From Firmicutes bacterium UBA5388 (GTDB taxonomy: Bacteria > Bacillota > UBA4882 > UBA10575): DNA of 19,770 nt. Location: positions 1-19,770 of the forward strand of contig DHOO01000132.1 in assembly GCA_002409975.1 (NCBI GenBank), in the 5' to 3' direction. The notes below the pieces were generated by a model. That model saw only the letters and a program-made list of their open reading frames with translations. It ran no database searches and had not been told where the DNA came from. Both the position numbers and the translations under genes were made by a program. Position 1 is the stretch's first letter; each line of letters starts with the position of its first letter. This document shows positions 7,089 to 14,158 of the stretch, piece by piece.

Positions 7089-7844
7089 ATGATTTATCTT
7101 GAAAATTTATGTTATTCCATTTCCGGAAGAGAGATCCTTTCCAACCTCACCCTTACAGTGCCTGCTGGGAAAACCTTAGTAATCATTGGTCCAAGCGGAT
7201 GCGGAAAAAGCACCTTACTCCGTTTGGTAATGGGTTTAATTCAGCCCACCGCCGGTCGGATTCTCATTAACGGCCATCCGCTGACAGCCCCCCTTGCTCA
7301 CAAAAGCAGCCATTCCAGAGGCATGGTTTTTCAATCCTCTGCTCTTTTTGATTTTTTGTCCGTTTATGAAAACATCGCCTTTGGGTTAAGAAGAAAAAGA
7401 ACTTTAACCGAAGATGAAATAAGAGAACGAGTAGGCCGTGAACTAGCACATGTGGGTTTAGGTGATGATCCGTCCCTCCCTGATAAGATGCCTGCCGAAC
7501 TCTCCGGCGGTATGAAAAAAAGAGTAGCCATCGCCCGTACCTTAGCGATGGACCCTGAGATCATTCTTTATGATGAGCCCACAACTGGTCTTGACCCAAT
7601 TATGGCCGGACTGATTAACGAACTGATTCTTCTCGTTCAGCAGCAATTAAATGTCACCTCCCTGCTCGTGACCCATGATCTCTCCACAGCTCTCCGGGTA
7701 GGGGATGAGATTGGACTGCTTTTTCAAGGGAAAATTATCGAGATCGGTCCGGCGCAAGAAATAATGGATTCCACTAATCCTATCCTCCGCCAATTCATTC
7801 AAGGCGACCCCCTTGGTCCGATTAGAACAAACGGAGAGTGGTGA
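7089..7844 (+). CDS. mlaF: MlaF-family lipid transport ATP-binding protein
   Basis: Cytoplasmic ATPase that powers the MlaE permease. The 251-aa protein has Walker A GPSGCGKST (34-42), Q-loop FQ (81-82), signature LSGGM (138-142) followed by KKRVAIAR, Walker B IILYDEP (158-164) and H-loop His196 in VTHD. LSGGM in place of LSGGQ and EPTTGLDP followed by I are typical of the MlaF/Ttg2A group. The frame is open further upstream (to 6915) inside mlaE, but the start at 7089 has AAGGAG 7 bases before it and aligns with the family start. The stop is 7 bases before the mlaD ATG. Confidence 0.93.
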   Translation: MIYLENLCYSISGREILSNLTLTVPAGKTLVIIGPSGCGKSTLLRLVMGLIQPTAGRILINGHPLTAPLAHKSSHSRGMVFQSSALFDFLSVYENIAFGLRRKRTLTEDEIRERVGRELAHVGLGDDPSLPDKMPAELSGGMKKRVAIARTLAMDPEIILYDEPTTGLDPIMAGLINELILLVQQQLNVTSLLVTHDLSTALRVGDEIGLLFQGKIIEIGPAQEIMDSTNPILRQFIQGDPLGPIRTNGEW

Positions 7845-7851
7845 AGTAGCT

Positions 7852-9285
7852 ATGTTACTGAATTTAGAGGCAAAAGTGGGGCTCTTTGTGGTCATCGTTG
7901 TTACCCTGTTAATTGTCGGTCTCATGTGGCTAAGCGGCAGTCGGATTATCGACCGTGGTTACCAAATAGAAGCAGAGTTTGAACATGTAGGCGGACTGCG
8001 CCCCGGAGCCCCGGTACAAATGTCCGGGGTAGATATTGGTCGGGTTGGCGATGTCTTACTGACACCAACAGGGAAAGTAATTGTTCGTTTAAAGCTTAAA
8101 CCCGGTGTCCGGCTCAATACCGGTTCGATTCCAACCATCAGTACCGCAGGAGTCCTTGGCGAAAAAATGATTGAAATTCTTCCCGGAGAAAAAACATCAC
8201 CTCTTACCGCCGGGACTACGCTCCAAGGGATCGAACCGTTTTCGACTGAACAATTTCTCCAGGAATCCTTGGGCTTACTCTCCTCTGTGAAGAGGGTTAC
8301 CGATTCCCTCGAACAGCTCCTTTCTGACCAGGAGCTGGGCAAGAGAGTAATGAAAACTACAGTTGATCTGGAGACGATCTCAGAAAATCTGGCTATGTTC
8401 AGCACTGAGCTTAGTACCATAAACTTGCTTACCATTATCAATAATCTTGAGGAAATTACTACCGGCTTAACTAAGATCGAATATGAAAAAGCAAACAAGA
8501 TTCTCACATCTTTGTCGGAAACACCTGCGCTTTTCTCCCAATTAAATAATTTCTTAACCGGTCTTGATTCCTTACAAGCAGAGCTTAACATCTTCCTGGC
8601 CGAACTCCGCGCTGATGGTCAAACTTCTAGTGCGATTAAGAATATCCTCACTGAGCTAGAACCAACGGCCACCAATTTAAACGAACTCTCCGCTCAACTA
8701 GTCACCGGGGATCCTAATCTTGCGGATCTACTCCTCGAAACCAAAAAAATGTTAGAGTCGATTAACTCCATAACTAAAGGAATAAATAATTTACTTAATG
8801 AAACCGCTAACGAAGAAAATACTGAGATCTTTAAAAGTTCTTTGGAGAAAGCCGGGCGAGTGCTTAACCTGGCAGATGAGTTCTTTGAAACTTACGATCG
8901 GCTTTCTTTCTCTAATCAACTTGCCTTTTCTACTACCCAACAAAACTGGGGGTTTGATTACCAATCTAAACTATCTTGGGATACTGGACAATTTCTCTTC
9001 TTCTCCTGTGAGGATTTTGGTGATCAGAACCTGCTTTCCTTCCAGTATGGAATAGATGAGCAACCCTGGCAGTTTCGCTTAGGTATTCTTCATAATTGGT
9101 TGGGAATGGGGCTCAATTATAATTTCCAGAAGCTTAACCTCCAAGCTGATCTCTGGCAACCTCACCATCCAGTCCTTGACTTTTATACTAAGTATCAGCT
9201 GAACCCTATCCATCTTAATCTGGGTTTCCAGAACTTGTTATCAGCCTCTCGCCAATGGTATTTTGGGTTAGGATGGACTTTCTAG
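7852..9285 (+). CDS. mlaD: MlaD-type MCE protein with predicted C-terminal outer-membrane beta-barrel
   Basis: Substrate-channel protein of the Mla complex, 477 aa. A single membrane anchor (about residues 9-28) is followed by one MCE domain (about 37-115; AEFEHVGGLRPGAPVQMSGV...GRV and TAGVLGEKMIEI). Residues about 135-345 form a long helical stretch that could build a tube across the periplasm. The last 128 residues (350-477) are about ten short strands of alternating aromatic/hydrophobic and polar residues, ending WYFGLGWTF, with the terminal Phe typical of BAM substrates. The protein would thus bridge both membranes, as reported for MlaD of Veillonella parvula. ATG at 7852 is 7 bases after the mlaF stop; a TTG at 7813 is in frame but would overlap mlaF. 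The barrel is predicted by eye; the MCE part is certain. Confidence 0.88.
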   Translation: MLLNLEAKVGLFVVIVVTLLIVGLMWLSGSRIIDRGYQIEAEFEHVGGLRPGAPVQMSGVDIGRVGDVLLTPTGKVIVRLKLKPGVRLNTGSIPTISTAGVLGEKMIEILPGEKTSPLTAGTTLQGIEPFSTEQFLQESLGLLSSVKRVTDSLEQLLSDQELGKRVMKTTVDLETISENLAMFSTELSTINLLTIINNLEEITTGLTKIEYEKANKILTSLSETPALFSQLNNFLTGLDSLQAELNIFLAELRADGQTSSAIKNILTELEPTATNLNELSAQLVTGDPNLADLLLETKKMLESINSITKGINNLLNETANEENTEIFKSSLEKAGRVLNLADEFFETYDRLSFSNQLAFSTTQQNWGFDYQSKLSWDTGQFLFFSCEDFGDQNLLSFQYGIDEQPWQFRLGILHNWLGMGLNYNFQKLNLQADLWQPHHPVLDFYTKYQLNPIHLNLGFQNLLSASRQWYFGLGWTF

Positions 9286-9297
9286 TTTACATCGACC

Positions 9298-9326
9298 GGG
9301 TTTCCTTTATATTTTGGAAACCCTTT
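9298..9326. terminator. Hairpin between convergent mlaD and bioY
   Basis: GGGTTTCC (9298-9305), a 10-base AT loop and GGAAACCC (9316-9323) make an 8-bp stem followed on the plus strand by TTT. It lies 12 bases after the mlaD stop and reaches into the last codons of bioY. It plausibly ends the mla operon; the T-tract is short, so strength is uncertain. Confidence 0.45.
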
Positions 9327-9867
9327 CCACAATAACAGGGGCTACTCCAGCTACAATCAGCGACTTAATTACGTCTCCTACCATAAAGGGGATCATTCCT
9401 AAGAGGATTTTTAAGAGCGGAACAGGATTCTTCAAAACCAAGATATTAATTAAATAAATGTAAGGAATTCCCATTAAATAGATGGCTACCATCCCCACCA
9501 GGGACAAGAGAAAAGAATTAAAAAAAGATAATTTTACGAACTTGCTTCCAAGCCATCCCACCAGGGCAGCAGCTAACACAAATCCAAGGATAAAGCCAAA
9601 TCCAGGTCGTAACAAGTACCCGGGACCTCCCCCCTGAGTAAAAACTGGAACCCCAATTAATCCAAGTAAGACATAAATTCCTTGGCTAAGCGCGGCGTAT
9701 CTTGCTCCTAGGATTAAGCCGGCCATAATCACCATTAAAGTCTGTAAAGTAAAAGGGACCGGGGGAAGAAAATCAATTCGTAAATAAGCGCCAATCCAAG
9801 TTAAAGTTGAAAAGAGAGCAATTAAGACCATTCTCTCTGTACGGTTACGTTTTACGATCCAAGACAC
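9307..9867 (-). CDS. bioY: BioY biotin transporter, substrate-binding (S) subunit
   Basis: Integral membrane biotin-binding component of an ECF-type transporter; the EcfA/A'/T module must be encoded elsewhere. At 186 aa with about six membrane segments, it has the usual features of the family: an early LRIDFLPPVPFTLQTLMVIM segment (about residues 29-48), GARYAALSQGIYVLLGLIGVPVF (about 55-77), the glycine-rich FTQGGGPGYLLRPGFGFILGF (about 76-97) and the late IPFMVGDVIKSLIVA. The start is GTG with AAGGAGG 8 bases upstream. It lies 76 bases after birA on the same strand and is probably controlled with it by biotin through BirA. Confidence 0.93.
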   Translation of the reverse strand: MSWIVKRNRTERMVLIALFSTLTWIGAYLRIDFLPPVPFTLQTLMVIMAGLILGARYAALSQGIYVLLGLIGVPVFTQGGGPGYLLRPGFGFILGFVLAAALVGWLGSKFVKLSFFNSFLLSLVGMVAIYLMGIPYIYLINILVLKNPVPLLKILLGMIPFMVGDVIKSLIVAGVAPVIVERVSKI

Positions 9868-9943
9868 TAACCTTACCTCCTTAAGGGGCTAACACTCAAT
9901 TAGCTTTAATCTTTTTACTTTATTTCCTTAAAACCATCAAGTT

Positions 9944-10924
9944 TTAAGACTGTTCTTTGTTAAAAAGATTCACATCGCCCGATAGCACTTTTACTCTTTT
10001 TCCATCCTGTTCTAAGATGAGACCTCCATCATCCGCAATCTCCACCGCTCTACCATAAAAAATTTTAGCCCCATTATCCACTTCGACCTGCTGACCTAAA
10101 GTAACTGTATATCTCCGACAGTAATCCAGAACCTGAGCGAAACCCTCTTCTAAAGAGCGTAAATATTCCTCCTCAAACATCTGAAAATACTGGCAAAGAA
10201 GGACTTGGCGATCAACAGCGCGCTCGTTAACCATCAATAATGAGCCCGCTTTCCCCCGCAGATCCTCCGGAAAGTCTTCACGCTTTTGGTTGACATTAAT
10301 CCCCACCCCTAAAATAACATGTTCCAAGCGCCCCATCTCTCCCACCAGTTCGGTAAGGATCCCGGAAATTTTTCTCCCTTTTAAATAAAGATCATTAGGC
10401 CATTTTACCAAGGGGCGAACCCCTAATTCGGCATAGATCGCCCGTGACAGGGCTACTGCCGCTACTAAAGTTAACTTAGGAAGCTGAATTGGTGGTATTT
10501 TAGGGTTGAGAATGATACTCATCCAAATTCCTGTTCCGGGAGGAGAATGCCATTTCCTTCCCAGTCGACCTCGGCCTTTAGTCTGGCTTTCCGCTATGAT
10601 CACTGTGCCTTCAGGAGGAGAAGTAGCCAGTAACTCCTTAGCCCGTAAGTTAGTTGAAGGTAATTCATCATAATACTCCATTGTTTTACCGACTAGTTTA
10701 GTATTAAGACCTTTCCTCACCTCCCACGGATAAAGTTTATCCGGTCGGGAAATAAGCTGATATCCTTTACGGGGGTTAGCATTGATTTCATAACCTAGTT
10801 TTCTTAGCGTCTCCACCTGTTTCCAGATAGCGGCGCGTGTCACCCCTAAACGCCCTGCCAACACCTGCCCAGAAACAAATTCTTTCTGAGCCAATAATTC
10901 AATCAATTCAGCGAGCTGCAGCAT
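9944..10924 (-). CDS. birA: Bifunctional biotin-protein ligase and biotin repressor
   Basis: Makes biotinyl-AMP, transfers biotin to acceptor carboxylases, and represses biotin genes when biotinyl-AMP is in excess. A winged-helix N-terminus (about residues 5-60; ELIELLAQKEFVSGQVLAGR then LGVTRAAIWKQVETL) marks the group II regulator form. The ligase core has GRGRLGRKW (about 117-125), KWPNDLYLKGRKISGIL (about 174-190) and a C-terminal SH3-like domain with GRAVEIADDGGLIL. Two ATG starts are possible. The one at 10939 lacks a ribosome binding site; the ATG at 10924 has GAAGG 8 bases upstream and is preferred (326 aa). Its promoter overlaps a BirA-like operator, so autoregulation is likely. Followed by bioY. 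Confidence 0.93.
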   Translation of the reverse strand: MLQLAELIELLAQKEFVSGQVLAGRLGVTRAAIWKQVETLRKLGYEINANPRKGYQLISRPDKLYPWEVRKGLNTKLVGKTMEYYDELPSTNLRAKELLATSPPEGTVIIAESQTKGRGRLGRKWHSPPGTGIWMSIILNPKIPPIQLPKLTLVAAVALSRAIYAELGVRPLVKWPNDLYLKGRKISGILTELVGEMGRLEHVILGVGINVNQKREDFPEDLRGKAGSLLMVNERAVDRQVLLCQYFQMFEEEYLRSLEEGFAQVLDYCRRYTVTLGQQVEVDNGAKIFYGRAVEIADDGGLILEQDGKRVKVLSGDVNLFNKEQS

Positions 10925-10959
10925 CAAATCAACCTTCATTTCGATCTTTTTATCATGTA

Positions 10960-10988
10960 AAGTTTAGTCGATTCCCCTCCTATTGTCA
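10960..10988 (-). promoter_or_regulatory. Promoter of birA-bioY
   Basis: On the minus strand, TTGACA (10988-10983, perfect), a 17-base spacer and TAAACT (10965-10960, 4 of 6) form a sigma-A promoter. Transcription would begin near 10953. That leaves only about 14 nt before the first ATG (10939) but about 29 nt before the ATG at 10924, another reason for choosing the latter. Confidence 0.65.
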
Positions 10989-11014
10989 ACCATAATGTTT
11001 TTTTGTGTTTACAA
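10983..11014. promoter_or_regulatory. BirA operator (biotin box)
   Basis: TTGTCAACC (10983-10991) and TGTTTACAA (11006-11014) are separated by 14 bases. They match the Firmicute/Clostridial biotin operator, an inverted repeat of TTGTTAACC and GGTTAACAA with 14-15 bases between. The left half coincides with the birA -35 box, so bound BirA would block RNA polymerase. The plus-strand promoter at 11080 is about 65 bases away and not covered. Confidence 0.7.
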
Positions 11015-11079
11015 ATGAAGCTTTGATTTAAATTATTTCATGATCCAAAAGGTGGCCGGCATAAACATCATTTTTTTAA

Positions 11080-11108
11080 TTGCATTATTTGGAGAAAAAG
11101 GGTAAAAT
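11080..11108 (+). promoter_or_regulatory. Promoter of the leader-TM1266-ABC operon
   Basis: TTGCAT (11080-11085), a 17-base spacer and TAAAAT (11103-11108) form a good sigma-A promoter. Transcription would start near 11115, immediately before the structured leader. Confidence 0.7.
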
Positions 11109-11114
11109 ACAGAT

Positions 11115-11284
11115 AACTATTCTACGGAGTCAGGTTCGCCTCACTCCAAAGAACAAGACAACCAATACCTTTAACCTGAGGCCAAGGCTTTGCCTGAAGC
11201 AAAGGGGTGTGTTTAGTCAAGTTAATGTTGACGTAGACAACTACCTTAAAGTCTAGCCTATCTCAGGATAGGCTCTTTTAATTT
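11115..11284 (+). ncRNA. Structured leader with terminator, riboswitch candidate (Moco/Tuco-like)
   Basis: About 170 nt between the promoter and the first gene. Parts seen: a hairpin GGAGT-c-AGG-TTCG-CCT-c-ACTCC (11126-11147); an A-rich joint with ACAAGAC (11153-11159); CCTTT...AAAGG enclosing AGGC...GCCT (11168-11205); and a further hairpin, GTCAA...TTGAC, about 11216-11232. A perfect terminator stem comes last. The blocks CACTCC...ACAAGAC and GAGGCCAAGGC...TGCCT resemble what I recall of the molybdenum/tungsten cofactor riboswitch, but I cannot align it. CTATTCT (11117-11123) can pair with AGGATAG (11265-11271), a possible antiterminator. The regulatory role is likely; the ligand class is tentative. 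Confidence 0.55.
11255..11284 (+). terminator. Leader terminator (attenuator) before the TM1266-like gene
   Basis: AGCCTATC (11255-11262), loop TCAG and GATAGGCT (11267-11274) form a perfect 8-bp stem followed by CTTTTAATTT. It sits between the leader and the ribosome binding site GGAGGGG (11285-11291), the standard place for a transcription-attenuating riboswitch expression platform. Confidence 0.75.
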
Positions 11285-11296
11285 GGAGGGGTCGTC

Positions 11297-11548
11297 ATGG
11301 AGGCAAAAAGAATCGGTGTTATTGGAATCGTCATTGAAAATCCCCCTGCGGTTCAAGAAGTACTCAACCAGTATATCAGTGACGCCGGGCAGATTATCAT
11401 TGGACGGATTGGTGTTCCCTACCGAGAAAGAAATGTTGCCCTTTTAGCTTTGTTGGTTGATGGGTCAAACGATGAAATCAATTCTTTAACCGGTCGTTTA
11501 GGCTCACTTCCCGGAGTCAATGTTAGGGCAGCCTTGGCCAAAAATTAA
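11297..11548 (+). CDS. TM1266-family small regulator (iron-only hydrogenase system type)
   Basis: An 83-aa ACT-like domain protein resembling Thermotoga TM1266 and relatives: RIGVIGIVIENPPAVQEVLN, then IIIGRIGVPYRERNVALLAL and LTGRLGSLPGVNVRAALAK. The fold resembles the ligand-binding domain of NikR-type regulators, but there is no DNA-binding part. Relatives usually sit beside [FeFe]-hydrogenase maturation genes (hydE, hydG, hydF) and are called putative regulators without direct proof. Here none of these is present and the gene instead heads an ABC transporter operon behind a structured leader. It could be a small-molecule sensor or chaperone for the transport system. The start is ATG with GGAGGGG 5 bases upstream. 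Confidence 0.85.
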   Translation: MEAKRIGVIGIVIENPPAVQEVLNQYISDAGQIIIGRIGVPYRERNVALLALLVDGSNDEINSLTGRLGSLPGVNVRAALAKN

Positions 11549-11564
11549 ACTGGAGGGATTATTT

Positions 11565-12530
11565 ATGTGGAAAAAATCTCTGCTCGTGTTGTTTCTCATC
11601 TCTGTTCTGCTCCTCACTTGCCCTTTAATGGCCATGGAAGAGAGTAAGGTCAATATGATGGTTCTTTCTGGCACTACCGGTCTTTCTCTCCTAAAAATGC
11701 TGGAAGAAAAGCCAACTCTGGAACCAGGTGTCACTATTAATTACACCGTTGTTAAAAATCCTGATCAGATGGCCGCAAAGATCATTTCCGGGGAAGCTGA
11801 CATTGCCGCTGTCCCTACCAACCTGGCTTCGATCCTTTACAATCGAGGTATCCCCATTCAATTAGCGGCTATTACCAATTGGGGCGTTATGTATGTAGTG
11901 GGGCAGGATGCGCAAATTTCGTCCTGGAAAGAGCTTAAAGGAAAAGTAATTGGGGTTACCGGTAAGGGAAGCACCCCCGATATTCTCTTCCGCTATCTCT
12001 TAAAGGCTAATGGTTTGGATCCGGATCAGGATCTGCAGATTCAGTACTATCCTACTCCGGCAGAACTAGCTCAATTAGCAATCGCCGGAAAAGTCCAAGC
12101 TGCCACCCTACCGGAACCCTGGGTTACTGAGGTGATTACCAAGAACTCCGCCTTTAAAGTACTCCTTGATTACCAACAGGAATGGGAACGGTTGGAAAAG
12201 AGGAAAGAAGCCTATCCACAAAGCGCATTAGTAGTTAAAACCCAATTGGCGCAGGAGAAACCAGCATTTGTCAAAGAATTTCTAAAACAAGCTAGTGCTT
12301 CCAATGCTTGGGTAGTAAATAACCCCACGACTGCTGGCCAACTGGCCCAAACTCATATTTTTATCTCTGCTGAAGCAGCCCGGGAAGCTATTCCCCGCTG
12401 TAACCTGCGTTTTATCGAAGCTAATCAGATTATAGAAGAAATTGAGTACTATCTAAATAAGCTTCTTTCTTTCCAACCGCAATCAATTGGGGGGAAATTA
12501 CCCGATGAAGGATTTTACCTACAAAAATAG
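11565..12530 (+). CDS. NMT1/SsuA-type ABC transporter substrate-binding protein
   Basis: Periplasmic/extracytoplasmic binding protein of the nitrate/sulfonate/thiamine-precursor class, 321 aa from the ATG at 11565 (ribosome binding site GGAGGG). A Sec signal (basic MWKK, hydrophobic core to about residue 17, likely cut after PLMA) lacks a good lipobox (LLTC has Thr before Cys). The mature part shows the type II binding-protein pattern: GTTGLSLLKMLEEKP, GEADIAAVPTNLASILYNRG, WKELKGKVIGVTGKGSTPDI and AATLPEPWVTEV (about 185-196). Substrates of this family include nitrate, sulfonates, hydroxymethylpyrimidine precursors and aromatic acids; nothing here settles which. The 3' end overlaps the permease start by 26 bases. 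Confidence 0.88.
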   Translation: MWKKSLLVLFLISVLLLTCPLMAMEESKVNMMVLSGTTGLSLLKMLEEKPTLEPGVTINYTVVKNPDQMAAKIISGEADIAAVPTNLASILYNRGIPIQLAAITNWGVMYVVGQDAQISSWKELKGKVIGVTGKGSTPDILFRYLLKANGLDPDQDLQIQYYPTPAELAQLAIAGKVQAATLPEPWVTEVITKNSAFKVLLDYQQEWERLEKRKEAYPQSALVVKTQLAQEKPAFVKEFLKQASASNAWVVNNPTTAGQLAQTHIFISAEAAREAIPRCNLRFIEANQIIEEIEYYLNKLLSFQPQSIGGKLPDEGFYLQK

Positions 12531-13260
12531 TCTGATTACCTCTGTTTCAATCTTAACTTTTGTTCTTAGCTGGCAATTTGCCTCTAGTTTGGTTGGGAAG
12601 GAAATTATCCTTCCCAGCCCACTTCTTGCTTATCAAACTCTTGTTTCTTTGATTGGCTCCAAGGGGTTCTGGCTCCATCTAAGCGCCACTCTACTAAGGG
12701 GAGTGGTCGGGTTTAGCCTTTCCTACCTGGCAGGTTTAGTCATCGGTCTTTTCTCTGGTCTTAACCAAAACTTTAAAGCTTTTTTCCAACCTTGGTTGGC
12801 TGTAATAAGAAGTACGCCCTCAATGGCCTTAATTGTGCTCTCTTTAATCTGGTTCCAATCAAATTCCGTCACTCTCTTCGTTACTTTTTTAGTGGTTTTC
12901 CCGATTATTGCCCAGAATGTTGCCGAAGGTATTCACCAGGTTGATCCTAACCTCAAGGAAATGGCCCGACTTTACCAAGTCCGCTCCTCAAGGGTTCTGC
13001 GCGAGATGTATCTACCAGCTATCCTCCCTTATCTAGCGGCGGGAGGGGCCGCCGGCCTCGGTTTAACCTGGAAGGTAATGATCGCCGCCGAAGTCTTCGC
13101 CAACCCGAAAATGGGTATTGGGACCCAAATGGATACGGCGCGAGTCTTTTTGCAAACCCCTGAGGTTTTTGCTTGGACGATAGTTGTGGTGACGATTGGT
13201 CTTTGTTTCGACCAGCTTCTAAATTTAATTATTCGTAAACAATTTTTGTTTTGGGAGTGA
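12505..13260 (+). CDS. SsuC/TauC-type ABC transporter permease
   Basis: Inner-membrane permease, 251 aa with about six hydrophobic segments. The EAA-type coupling loop is visible as EGIHQVDPNLKEMARLYQVRSSRVLREMYLPAILPYLAAG (start about residue 142; shown in the family as VxxxLxxAAxxxGAS). The start used is ATG at 12505, within the end of the binding-protein gene, with a G-run (GGGGGG) 10 bases upstream. A TTG at 12487 is in frame but less likely. Its stop is 4 bases before the ATPase ATG. Together the three genes form a complete importer of the nitrate/sulfonate class. Confidence 0.9.
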   Translation: MKDFTYKNSLITSVSILTFVLSWQFASSLVGKEIILPSPLLAYQTLVSLIGSKGFWLHLSATLLRGVVGFSLSYLAGLVIGLFSGLNQNFKAFFQPWLAVIRSTPSMALIVLSLIWFQSNSVTLFVTFLVVFPIIAQNVAEGIHQVDPNLKEMARLYQVRSSRVLREMYLPAILPYLAAGGAAGLGLTWKVMIAAEVFANPKMGIGTQMDTARVFLQTPEVFAWTIVVVTIGLCFDQLLNLIIRKQFLFWE

Positions 13261-13264
13261 CCAA

Positions 13265-13993
13265 ATGAGCAACCAACTCGAGTTCACTCTAAAAGAGATT
13301 AGTAAATCCTATGGGGAACTACATGTTTTGGACAAGCTTTCTTTAGAAATAAAGGCCAAAAGGATTGTAGCTTTTTTAGGTCCGTCCGGATGCGGGAAGA
13401 CTACTTTGCTATCAATCATCGCTGGGTTAAAATCCCCTGATAACGGAGTAATTCTAGGACTAGAGCATAAAACGCTTAGTTACCTTTTTCAGGAACCGAG
13501 GTTACTAGATTGGTTAACAGTCGCCGACAACCTTGGTTTTGTTCTCAAAGATAAAATATCCGGAAGTGAACTAGCCTGGAGGATAGATTATTATTTAGAA
13601 CATATGGAGATCTTAGCTTATCGTCATGCTTACCCTCGTAAGCTTAGTGGCGGGCAGCGCCAACGGGTGGCCATGGCGCGGGCGCTAGCCTATCCCTCCC
13701 ACTTACTCTTAATGGATGAGCCTTTTAAATCCCTTGATTTGGGATTGAAATTAGAACTAATTCGCCGTTTTCTCCTCCTCTGGACTATGGAACCGCGTAC
13801 TGTGCTCTTTGTCACTCATGATCCTAAAGAAGCTCTCCTCCTAGCTGATGAGATTTACATTCTTTCCGAAAAACCCGCAGTCATCAAAGGTTACCATCAA
13901 CTCTCCCTTCCCCAGAAACAACGACAGCTCACCGATCTTGCTCTGCTACAGCTGGAACAGAAGATTATTAAAGAATTAATTGAGAAAAGTTAA
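13265..13993 (+). CDS. SsuB/TauB-type ABC transporter ATP-binding protein
   Basis: Cytoplasmic ATPase of the importer, 242 aa. Walker A GPSGCGKTT (39-47), Q-loop FQEPRLLDW (75-83; the QEPRLLPW-like pattern is typical of the SsuB/TauB/ThiZ group), signature LSGGQRQRVAMARAL (127-141), Walker B LLLMDEPFKSLD (147-158) and H-loop VTHD about residue 190. The start is ATG with GGGAG about 8 bases upstream, 4 bases after the permease stop. Final gene of the leader-regulated operon. No strong terminator follows, only a distant inverted repeat near 14009-14113. Confidence 0.93.
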   Translation: MSNQLEFTLKEISKSYGELHVLDKLSLEIKAKRIVAFLGPSGCGKTTLLSIIAGLKSPDNGVILGLEHKTLSYLFQEPRLLDWLTVADNLGFVLKDKISGSELAWRIDYYLEHMEILAYRHAYPRKLSGGQRQRVAMARALAYPSHLLLMDEPFKSLDLGLKLELIRRFLLLWTMEPRTVLFVTHDPKEALLLADEIYILSEKPAVIKGYHQLSLPQKQRQLTDLALLQLEQKIIKELIEKS

Positions 13994-14008
13994 CAATGAA
14001 TAATAAAC

Positions 14009-14113
14009 ATCTAGAGTGCTTTCTGGGTTTTCTATTTTCCCGATGATCGATAAAATATTTTTCATTTGTTCCGCTTTTATGAATGATTATTCTCTAGATA
14101 AGCATCTTTTTTT
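14009..14113 (+). repeat. Widely spaced inverted repeat followed by a T-run
   Basis: ATCTAGAG (14009-14016) and CTCTAGAT (14092-14099) are perfect 8-bp complements separated by 75 bases. The right arm is followed by AAGCATC and seven T (14107-14113). It may end the upstream operon, but the large loop makes that uncertain. The rest of 13994-14150 is AT-rich with nothing else I can identify. Confidence 0.3.
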
Positions 14114-14158
14114 ATAACTCATCTCCTTTTATTCCTAATTGTAATTAATTTTTCTTTA

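Noticed and set aside
7813..7851. TTG start of mlaD 13 codons upstream
   Set aside because: It overlaps mlaF and puts a polar stretch before the membrane anchor; the ATG at 7852 fits the family better.
7959..8591. 210-codon minus-strand reading frame inside mlaD
   Set aside because: It is Ser/Arg-rich without homology or ribosome binding site and lies opposite a convincing MCE coding region.
11161..11210. Part of the leader (ACCTTTAACCTGAGG...) looks like the 3' half of a TPP riboswitch
   Set aside because: The conserved CUGAGA and GGGGU parts of the 5' half are missing and the apical stem sequence differs, so a TPP aptamer is not supported.
11565..11640. Lipoprotein signal in the NMT1-type binding protein
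   Set aside because: The only Cys is preceded by LLT; Thr at the position before Cys is not a normal lipobox, so a type I signal is more likely.
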